From an uncultured Verrucomicrobiota bacterium (GTDB lineage: Bacteria; Verrucomicrobiota; Verrucomicrobiia; Limisphaerales; UBA1096): a DNA stretch of 6,837 nt. The translations under genes were made by a program, and so were the position numbers. The DNA lies in NCBI GenBank assembly GCA_913050205.1, contig CAJXAU010000089.1, positions 1 through 6,837 of the forward strand. The letters are read 5' to 3'. This document shows, one piece after another, positions 1-5,620 of this stretch. The notes beneath the pieces are model-generated. The model made no database searches, was not told the DNA's origin, and was given only the letters and a program-made list of their open reading frames with translations. Every line of letters begins with the position of its first letter. Positions within the stretch are counted from its first letter, which is position 1.

Positions 1-1193
1 CGCCTTAAAAGCACCTTTGTGTCTGCCAGAGGATTGCCATCGACCAGCAGTAGGTCGGCGAGGAAGCCTTCCCGGATCTGCCCCAGCCGGTCCGGCATGT
101 CCATGGCTGCGCCGCCGTGTTTTGTCATCGTGAGGATCGACTCCATTGGGGACATGTCGCAGTGCCGGATGAAGTGGTCGAGGTCGCGGGCGTTTTGTCC
201 GTGCGGCGTGATCATGAAACCGTAGTCGCCGCCACCGAGAATTCGGACGCCGCGTTTCATCAAAGCCTCAATGCCGGCCACGGCGCTGTCGAGTTCCTCG
301 CGGAATCCCATCGCTTCAACCTGTTCCTCTGTAAACCAGTCGTCCCCCTCGTAGGCGGCAATCGCCGTGAATCCGATATTGGGGCTGACGAACAGCCAGT
401 CCTTGTTGGCCTCGAGCAAATCGAGCGCCTCCTCGTCGGCATAGTTGGCGTGGTAAATCACCTTGATGCCGTGCCGGACACAGAGTTTGACTGACTTCGC
501 GCTGCGGGCGTGGGCGCTGAGTCGTTTGCCGTGGGCGTGCGCCACCTCGGCAGCGGCGGCGACCTCGGCCTCGCTCATAATGGTGGTCTCCGACCCGGCG
601 TGCGGCACGAATGAGTCGCCGGAGATCACCAGCTTGATGATGTCCACCCCCTCGCGAATGAGTTCCCGGGTAAGGCGGCGATATTCCTCCGGGCCATCAG
701 CCATCAGCGCCATGGAATCGACCTTCGGCATGTGCAGTGTGCGCATGTCGCCCAGGCCTCCAGTGACGGTCAACCAAGGGGTGGCCGCGAGCAGGCGCGG
801 ACCGGGAATCTCCCCCTTGTTGATGGCGTTGCGAATGACCACGTCGAGCCTCGGTTTGGCCGAGGCGGCGCTAATGCAACTGGTGATGCCATGGTCGAGA
901 TAGAGCCGGGCGTTGCGCATCGTGAGCAGCGTGTGCTCCTCGGGCGGGATGCGGCCCAACGCGGCGAGATCGTCGGTATTGTCGATACTCAGGTGCGCAT
1001 GGGATTCGACCAGCCCCGGCATGAGCGTCATGCGGCCTTCGCCGTCGTGTACCTCCGCGCCGTCACGGTCGAGCGATTCGCCGTCGCGTCCAATGGCGGT
1101 GATCTCGTTACCCTCCACCCGAACCTCGCCGGCGAACGGTTCCCCGCCGGTGCAGTCGAGCACGTTGACGTTGGTGAACAGGTGCCGATTCAT
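1..1193 (-). CDS. Metal-dependent amidohydrolase (imidazolonepropionase/prolidase-like), C-terminus cut by window edge
   Basis: The reading frame stays open for 397 codons from the ATG at 1193 to the left edge; the stop lies outside. It has the standard layout of the amidohydrolase superfamily: a small N-terminal beta domain, a TIM barrel, and a returning C-terminal strand region (EGFLADLLLVDGNPLAD). Visible candidate metal ligands are H65-x-H67 (ESHAHLS) after strand 1, K187 (IIKLVISGD) as the likely carboxylated bridging lysine, H228 (SAHARS), H248 (IYHANY) and D323 (GGGDYGF). This set matches the binuclear prolidase/imidazolonepropionase-like branch, which hydrolyses amide or cyclic amide bonds. 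No signal peptide is seen, so it is probably cytoplasmic. By family length only some 15-40 residues should be missing. The start overlaps the upstream aldolase stop as ATGA and has a good GGAGG ribosome site 6 bases before it. The substrate cannot be assigned; the family call is secure. Confidence 0.94.
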   Translation of the reverse strand, partial: MNRHLFTNVNVLDCTGGEPFAGEVRVEGNEITAIGRDGESLDRDGAEVHDGEGRMTLMPGLVESHAHLSIDNTDDLAALGRIPPEEHTLLTMRNARLYLDHGITSCISAASAKPRLDVVIRNAINKGEIPGPRLLAATPWLTVTGGLGDMRTLHMPKVDSMALMADGPEEYRRLTRELIREGVDIIKLVISGDSFVPHAGSETTIMSEAEVAAAAEVAHAHGKRLSAHARSAKSVKLCVRHGIKVIYHANYADEEALDLLEANKDWLFVSPNIGFTAIAAYEGDDWFTEEQVEAMGFREELDSAVAGIEALMKRGVRILGGGDYGFMITPHGQNARDLDHFIRHCDMSPMESILTMTKHGGAAMDMPDRLGQIREGFLADLLLVDGNPLADTKVLLR

Positions 1194-1954
1194 GGTTGGC
1201 CTCCGGGGTTGGCGCGAAGCTCGTTGAGCATCTGCCTTGCCGCCCCACCTAGGTGTAGAGTGTCGACTCCCGCGAGAATCAGATTGTAGCCCTTCTGTTG
1301 GTAGGGCCGAACCGCCTCGGTGTTGACGCCGAAGTAGCCGATGGCGATTCCGGCGGTTTGGCAGGCCTGATGAATCCGGTCGATGGCGCCGGTGACCTCC
1401 GGGTCGTTGATCTGGCCCATCTTGCCCATGCTCGCCGAGAGGTCGTACGGGCCGAGCATGATACCGTCTAGTCCGTCAATCTGGACGATCGACTCTATGC
1501 ACTCAACCGCGTCGATGTGTTCCGCCTGTACCAGCACGGCCACCGAGTCGTTGGCGGTCTCCATGTACTCGGCAAAGCGCATGCCGTAGCCGTGCGCCCG
1601 GCCAAGCCCGACCCCGCGGCTGCCCTCCGGTGAGTAGCGCGCGAAGCGCACGATGTCTTTCGCGTGTTCTACCGAGTTAACCTGCGGCGCGATGATGCCG
1701 GCCGCGCCGAGGTCGAGCACCTTTTTGATCGGCATCTCCTCAGCGGCCGGGAGCCGAACCACGCAGGCTACCCGGTCGCCGACCGCCTGAAGGATGCCCT
1801 GAATGTCGCCGTAGCTCAGCGCGCTGTGCTCGGCGTCGAGGAAGAGCCAGTCGAAGCCAAGGTCGGCAAGAATCTCTGCCGTGGCTGCCGTGGGAAGCGT
1901 CACCATCGTCCCAAGCAGGGTTCCCCCGCTCCTGAGTTTTTCTTTGAAATTCAT
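1190..1954 (-). CDS. HpcH/HpaI family aldolase (class II, pyruvate-type; 2-keto-3-deoxy acid aldolase-like)
   Basis: A complete 254-residue protein, the usual length for this family of divalent-metal aldolases that cleave or form 2-keto-3-deoxy or 4-hydroxy-2-oxo acids, yielding pyruvate plus an aldehyde. Numbering from the ATG at 1954, the conserved features are FDWLFLDAEHS with catalytic H43, R67 (VVRLP, pyruvate-binding arginine), the SPEGSRG loop at 108-114, the metal ligand E145 (VQAEH) and the second ligand D171 in GPYDLSASMG. All expected catalytic residues are present, so it should be active. It looks cytoplasmic. The stop overlaps the amidohydrolase start (ATGA), implying one operon and perhaps one pathway. 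The start is uncertain: an in-frame TTG at 1960 adds two residues, and neither start has a convincing Shine-Dalgarno sequence. 2-keto-3-deoxy-L-rhamnonate aldolase, HpaI or a citrate-lyase-beta relative are possible narrower identities; the sequence alone does not decide. Confidence 0.93.
   Translation of the reverse strand: MNFKEKLRSGGTLLGTMVTLPTAATAEILADLGFDWLFLDAEHSALSYGDIQGILQAVGDRVACVVRLPAAEEMPIKKVLDLGAAGIIAPQVNSVEHAKDIVRFARYSPEGSRGVGLGRAHGYGMRFAEYMETANDSVAVLVQAEHIDAVECIESIVQIDGLDGIMLGPYDLSASMGKMGQINDPEVTGAIDRIHQACQTAGIAIGYFGVNTEAVRPYQQKGYNLILAGVDTLHLGGAARQMLNELRANPGGQP
1200..1204 (-). promoter_or_regulatory. Ribosome binding site of the amidohydrolase gene
   Basis: On the minus strand GGAGG lies 6 bases upstream of the ATG at 1193, inside the last codons of the aldolase gene. 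It is the clearest Shine-Dalgarno sequence among the gene starts visible in this window and fixes the amidohydrolase start at the ATGA overlap. Confidence 0.75.
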
Positions 1955-1970
1955 CGTCAATGTAGGTCGT

Positions 1971-1995
1971 GCTTGGCCAAGCGCCTGGCCAAGCG
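1971..1995. repeat. Tandem pair of CTTGGCCAAG-type palindromes
   Basis: GCTTGGCCAAGC at 1971-1982 is a perfect 12-base palindrome. It is followed directly by a one-mismatch copy, CCTGGCCAAG at 1984-1993. The shared string TGGCCAAGCG repeats at 1974-1983 and 1986-1995, a 12-base period. The pair lies just upstream of the aldolase start. It could be an operator, a REP-like element or a chance pair; the spacing of about one helical turn would suit a dimeric DNA-binding protein. Confidence 0.6.
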
Positions 1996-2064
1996 GAGCG
2001 TGTCAGAATTGAGTTTGCGTGGCGGCCAACCTGCCCGGAACAGTGGCCCGGGTTCAAGCCTTAT

Positions 2065-2078
2065 CGCTTGGCCAAGCG
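2065..2078. repeat. Perfect 14-base palindrome CGCTTGGCCAAGCG
   Basis: This is the longest perfect copy of the window's recurrent palindrome, 3 bases past the stop of the ankyrin gene. Both halves are fully self-complementary with no spacer. As RNA it could form only a short stem and is not followed by a T-rich run, so it is not a standard terminator. Confidence 0.65.
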
Positions 2079-2081
2079 GCG

Positions 2082-2843
2082 CTACTTCAGCGCATCGGCG
2101 GATTTGCCCCCGCTTTTGCGGATCAACTCTGCCAACTCGGCGTCAGCCACATCCAGCGGGGTGCCGCCAAAGCCCTCGTCGGTGACCGCGTTGACGTCGG
2201 CGCCATTCGCGATAAGCTGCTCGACGATTTTCTCGTGACCGCGCTGGGCGGCGAGGTGCAGGGGGGTCCACCCGGCGAGGCCACTGGCGTTGACGTCAGC
2301 CCCTTTTTCGATCAGCAAATCAACCACCTCGAGATGCCCCATGAAGGCCGCGTAGGTCAACGGAGTGTCGCCGCTCCCGTTGGCGTGGTTGACGTCCACG
2401 CCCGAGTTGAGCTGTGCCAACACGGTCTCGAGGTCGCCCCCAAGCGAGGCTTCGAGGATCGAGCTGCTCTCGAGCAACTCGAGAATCTCCTCGCGTTTCC
2501 AAAACCGGGCACGGTCGGCAGGTGTCTGGTCGATGTCATCTCTGGCGCTGATATCCGCCCCGGCGTCGATCAACTGCCGGGCAACTTCAACGTGGCCCTC
2601 CTGTGCGGCGAGGTGCAATGCTGTGCCCTGATCGTCGGCTCGTTCATTCACGTCGGCTCCGGAGGAAAGGAGTTTTTTGACAGCCTCCAGATCGCCTGCC
2701 TCGGCAGCATCGAACAGGGACGATGCGTTGTTTTCCTCGACGTCATCGGAGCGGGTTTCGCTGGATGCCGATGGTTCCTTCGAGGCACCGCAACCGGTGA
2801 GCAGTATCAGGCCAAGTAGGGCAGGGAATAGTCGATCGATCAT
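2082..2843 (-). CDS. Ankyrin-repeat lipoprotein
   Basis: A complete 253-residue protein. It starts with a lipoprotein signal: basic/hydrophobic segment 4-15 and lipobox LTGC with the lipidated cysteine at 18, so it should be exported and membrane-anchored. Residues 19-40 are an acidic, serine-rich linker. Residues 41-246 are ankyrin repeats with typical TPLHLAA-x-GH and GADVN turns. Units begin at about 41, 73, 107, 128, 160, 193 and 228. The repeat at 107-127 is short and helical (TPADRARFWKREEILELLE), resembling a C-terminal cap placed in the middle, and the final unit 228-246 is a similar cap. Ankyrin domains bind partner proteins; no catalytic motif is present and the partner is unknown. 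The gene follows the large cupredoxin/propeller gene by 59 bases in the same direction. The ATG at 2843 is the first start before the signal peptide, though no strong ribosome site precedes it. Confidence 0.9.
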   Translation of the reverse strand: MIDRLFPALLGLILLTGCGASKEPSASSETRSDDVEENNASSLFDAAEAGDLEAVKKLLSSGADVNERADDQGTALHLAAQEGHVEVARQLIDAGADISARDDIDQTPADRARFWKREEILELLESSSILEASLGGDLETVLAQLNSGVDVNHANGSGDTPLTYAAFMGHLEVVDLLIEKGADVNASGLAGWTPLHLAAQRGHEKIVEQLIANGADVNAVTDEGFGGTPLDVADAELAELIRKSGGKSADALK

Positions 2844-2902
2844 GGAATTGCAAATGCTGGCGGTTGCGAATAGGCAGTTTGGCCGGCACGCCGGAGCCTA
2901 GT
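2844..2902. other. Short intergenic gap between the large secreted-protein gene and the ankyrin gene
   Basis: These 59 bases hold a small inverted repeat at 2883-2894 (CCGGC and GCCGG arms, 2-base centre), too tight and lacking a T-tract to count as a terminator. No clear promoter is visible. Read-through from the upstream gene into the ankyrin gene is plausible. Confidence 0.4.
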
Positions 2903-5617
2903 TCATCTCCGGTCAAGCGACAACCGTGTGGTGGTGTTTATCGTGTGATACACATCGCCCTTGAGCGGCTGCCCGTCGGCGGAGCGGATGTCGTAGTGCA
3001 GCCGCATTTGCATCACCGGCTTGAGATCCTCCACGTATAGCACGACCGAGTGGCTGTCGTGCGACGCCGTGGCACGAAGTATAGTCATATTGTCCCGGCC
3101 TTTTTCTTCCGGGTTGGACACCTTAAATTCCGGTGACCCGTAGTGTTTCGTCCAGCGATAATTCCAGCGTTGGATTTTGTAGCGGCTGATGTCCGTGACC
3201 GAGTCGGGGTCGATCGGCTCGGCGAACCGCAGCCGGATTATCCGCGAATCGACCGCGAGAGACTGGGGCAGCCGGGTCGGTTTGCCGGTGTAACGTACAC
3301 GGCTGAAGCAGCCGGACATTCGCGCGGACGTTTGCCAGCCGCGCATCCCGCTGACGTAGAGCTGCCCGTCCCCGGCGTTGAAGCGCGCCCGCATGATGCC
3401 GGACTGGAACGGGCCAACAGGAATCTGCACCACGCCCCCCTGCCACCACGAGGCCACGCGCTCCGGCAAGACGAGAAAAAGCGTGCAACGACCGTACGAC
3501 AGGTGAATCGGCCGACCGGCAAACGGGCCCCAGCGATTATCCGGCACCCAGGCTTGGCCGGCGGAGGAGTTGTCTACACCGTGGGGAATCCAGCACATCG
3601 GCTGGGAAAACGATTTCGGTTCCTCCCTACGATGATGTGACGGCATGTAGCCGTAAAACGCTCCCTCACGCACGAATTGGATCAGTGAAGCCGGCTTCCA
3701 GCCACCCTGCTGGTCGGAAAACGAGAGAACATTACGTGGGCCGCCGTAGCCCATGCCGTTTGGGTTGCGCAACCCGGTGGCCACAATTTCGAATCCATTG
3801 CCGTCCGGCGGGATTCGGATCACGCAACCGCCATGGTCGGTGCGGCCCTCCTCGGTGCATTTGCTGAAATAAAAATTACCCTCGTTGTCCTGCCACAGGT
3901 CGGTGGTGAACCGGTGGTGTGAGTCGCTGACCTGCATGTCGTTGTTCAGCCGCTCGTAATAGTCGGCCTCGCCGTCGGCGTTGTGGTCATGAAGCCGGAT
4001 GAGGCCGTCATGGCAAATGACGTGCACCTTGCCGCGGTGAATTTTCAGCCCAAGCGGATTGGCCAGCCCGGTGGCGAACCGACGCCAGCGCAGGTGCGCG
4101 AGTTGGTCGTCTATCCCATCAACTGTCCACACCTCGCCGTGGGCGGTGCAGATCGCCGCACGTTGGCCGCCCTCGAAAAAGTCGTGGCCAGCAACGTAAA
4201 AAATCGCGTTGTACGGATTGTTAAATGGCAGCGAAATTTCATCGATGACATACGCTTGTTTTTCGTGTGCACCCAGCGTGCCCTGCGTGTGTACTGCGTT
4301 TGGCCAACGGGGTGCGCTACCCTTGGCCAAGCGCCGGGGCGAAGGCACCGGGCGCCGGGCCATATCGGCGATCCATCGCTGCGCTTGGCCAAGGGCCATC
4401 CCGTCGACGGCGAACAGGATCCGCACCACGCGCGCTTGGTCGGCTGGACCCAATTTCAGCGAAAGAGTGTCGTTGTCATACACCAGAAACCCGGTGCTGG
4501 AAGCGGCCGAGAGGACGCTGTCGCGGGCCTCCACACGAACCGTCGAGCCGTCATTGATCAACCGTTCACGCCCATCCGGAAATTGGAGGACACAGAGTTG
4601 CAACGGCTCGGCATCCGGACCGATTTCGAGTTCGCGGATGAAAACCGTTTGTCCGTCGATCTCGTGGCTCCACGGGTGATCGAGAATCTCAGTGTCGCCC
4701 AGTCGGTAGTGCAGGACGTTGCGTTTTCCTTGTCGGTGTATGCCGAGAAATTGTCCGTCTTTTTTTGGCACCGGGCCAAGCGGCTTGGCTCGTGGGTCGG
4801 TGAATTTTCCGTCGCGGGTGCTGCCCAGAATCTGCGGGGTGTGCCACGCCATCTTGCCGGTGATGTGATGCCGGTTTTCGACGTACTTGTCCTCACGGCC
4901 GTTTGCGAACCGAAGAAAACCATCCGTCCAGCCGCAGCGATACACCAGCGTGTCGGCATCAAACAACACCGCGGCCTGCGAGGCTTCGCCGGTCCGGATG
5001 ACGATGCCCTTCGGTGAAGCCGGTACGTTGTTCGGCGGGAAGATTGTTCCGGAAAACAGTTCTCCCAACTCAACGTGTTGCCAGTTTTTCTGGTTGGGTA
5101 TCGCAGCCCGCGCGACGTTGTCGGTGCGCTTGGCCTGCTGCTGTAATTCTGAGATAGGGACGCCGGAACCGCGCCCCACGCGGAGGTATCCACGCATGGT
5201 GAACGCATGGCCGGGCAGGGTGCAGACAAAGGGGTAATCATCCTCGACGGGAGGGGGGGTGAAGCGAAACCGGACGGTTTGGTCGGGGCTTACCACCGGC
5301 GAAGCGTGCAGCACCAGGGGCGACTCCGGCACCCATTGCCGTGCTATCGCTTGGTCACCGAGCTGCCAAGCCGCCTGAGCTACGGTCATCGCGTTGTTGT
5401 CGCCCGCTTGGCAGAGCACCCAGTTGTGTTGCATGCGGTCGGTGTTGCGAAATGCAATCTCGACGACCTCACGCGGTTGCACTTCGAGCACGGCCTGGTC
5501 GTAGGCCATTTTTCCCGGAATGGTTCCGAGGGTTAGCAGTCGAACTTTTTGTGCCTGCCCAACCGCCTGGCCAAGTGCGAACAGCACGGCCGTGACGATG
5601 GAGAGACGGCGCAACAT
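2903..5617 (-). CDS. Secreted azurin-like cupredoxin fused to DUF6797-like region and sugar-dehydrogenase-like beta-propeller
   Basis: A complete 904-residue protein. A signal peptide covers about residues 1-22. Residues 26-147 form a type-1 copper domain of the azurin/auracyanin kind: H64 (MQHNWVL), C132, H137 and M141 (FVCTLPGHAFTMRG), with the azurin Cys-5-His-4-Met spacing, so all four copper ligands are present. Residues 185-420 resemble the DUF6797 region found in large planctomycete and verrucomicrobial secreted proteins. Residues 445-775 look like a six-bladed glucose/sorbosone dehydrogenase-type propeller, with LANPLGLKI, the calcium-like DHNADGEADYY at 544-554 and GLRNPNGMGYG at 615-625. 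Residues 780-895 are an Ig-like beta tail. No CxxCH haem site is present. It begins three bases after the phoD-like stop, so the two are probably cotranscribed. A role in extracytoplasmic electron transfer from sugar oxidation is inference; domain edges are approximate. Confidence 0.9.
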   Translation of the reverse strand: MLRRLSIVTAVLFALGQAVGQAQKVRLLTLGTIPGKMAYDQAVLEVQPREVVEIAFRNTDRMQHNWVLCQAGDNNAMTVAQAAWQLGDQAIARQWVPESPLVLHASPVVSPDQTVRFRFTPPPVEDDYPFVCTLPGHAFTMRGYLRVGRGSGVPISELQQQAKRTDNVARAAIPNQKNWQHVELGELFSGTIFPPNNVPASPKGIVIRTGEASQAAVLFDADTLVYRCGWTDGFLRFANGREDKYVENRHHITGKMAWHTPQILGSTRDGKFTDPRAKPLGPVPKKDGQFLGIHRQGKRNVLHYRLGDTEILDHPWSHEIDGQTVFIRELEIGPDAEPLQLCVLQFPDGRERLINDGSTVRVEARDSVLSAASSTGFLVYDNDTLSLKLGPADQARVVRILFAVDGMALGQAQRWIADMARRPVPSPRRLAKGSAPRWPNAVHTQGTLGAHEKQAYVIDEISLPFNNPYNAIFYVAGHDFFEGGQRAAICTAHGEVWTVDGIDDQLAHLRWRRFATGLANPLGLKIHRGKVHVICHDGLIRLHDHNADGEADYYERLNNDMQVSDSHHRFTTDLWQDNEGNFYFSKCTEEGRTDHGGCVIRIPPDGNGFEIVATGLRNPNGMGYGGPRNVLSFSDQQGGWKPASLIQFVREGAFYGYMPSHHRREEPKSFSQPMCWIPHGVDNSSAGQAWVPDNRWGPFAGRPIHLSYGRCTLFLVLPERVASWWQGGVVQIPVGPFQSGIMRARFNAGDGQLYVSGMRGWQTSARMSGCFSRVRYTGKPTRLPQSLAVDSRIIRLRFAEPIDPDSVTDISRYKIQRWNYRWTKHYGSPEFKVSNPEEKGRDNMTILRATASHDSHSVVLYVEDLKPVMQMRLHYDIRSADGQPLKGDVYHTINTTTRLSLDRR
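4300..4393. repeat. Cluster of three TTGGCCAA palindromes inside the large secreted-protein gene
   Basis: TTGGCCAA at 4300-4307, CTTGGCCAAG at 4322-4331 and CTTGGCCAAG at 4384-4393 lie within 94 bases of coding DNA. They are read in three different frames: TGG-CCA (Trp-Pro), TTG-GCC-AAG (Leu-Ala-Lys) and CTT-GGC-CAA (Leu-Gly-Gln). The encoded stretch, about residues 408-440, joins the DUF6797-like region to the propeller. The frame change argues that the repeat exists at DNA level. Confidence 0.65.
4775..4789. repeat. Inverted repeat GCCAAGC-G-GCTTGGC within coding sequence
   Basis: Two perfect 7-base arms around a single base, made of the same half-sites as the main palindrome but in the opposite order. 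It lies in the DUF6797-like part of the large gene and encodes Ala-Lys-Pro-Leu-Gly (residues 277-281). Confidence 0.45.
5566..5575. repeat. One-mismatch copy of the palindrome in the signal-peptide region
   Basis: CCTGGCCAAG differs from CTTGGCCAAG at one base. On the minus strand it encodes Leu-Gly-Gln within the signal peptide of the large gene (ALGQAVGQA), the same LGQA string as residues 409-412 of that protein. Confidence 0.45.
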
Positions 5618-5620
5618 CGA

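Larger units (their letters stand above)
1955..2081. other. Intergenic region upstream of the aldolase gene, with palindromes
   Basis: This is the longest gap between genes here (about 127 bases) and the natural place for a promoter of the aldolase-amidohydrolase pair. No good -35/-10 pair for a housekeeping sigma factor was found on the minus strand. It contains three copies of the CTTGGCCAAG palindrome family and a weak hairpin at 2034-2052 (CCCGG and CCGGG arms, 9-base loop). No T-tract follows, so an intrinsic terminator is not supported. Confidence 0.4.

Noticed and set aside
2034..2052. Possible terminator hairpin after the ankyrin gene
   Set aside because: Only five base pairs, a nine-base loop and no T-rich run downstream.
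2019..2819. 266-codon open frame on the plus strand opposite the ankyrin gene
   Set aside because: It is antisense to a protein with a clear lipobox and ankyrin repeats, shows no family motif, and long antisense frames are common in high-G+C DNA.
2883..2894. Possible terminator hairpin after the large gene
   Set aside because: Stem of five with a two-base centre and no T-tract on the minus strand.
3983..5017. 344-codon open frame on the plus strand
   Set aside because: It lies fully inside the 904-codon gene on the other strand, which has recognisable domains; the antisense translation has none.
4558..5241. 227-codon alternative minus-strand frame
   Set aside because: Out-of-frame reading of the cupredoxin/DUF6797 region; its composition (rich in Ser, Arg, Thr, Pro) is typical of a shifted frame.
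2903..5617. Cytochrome c domain expected in such large secreted proteins
   Set aside because: No CxxCH motif was found anywhere in the 904 residues.
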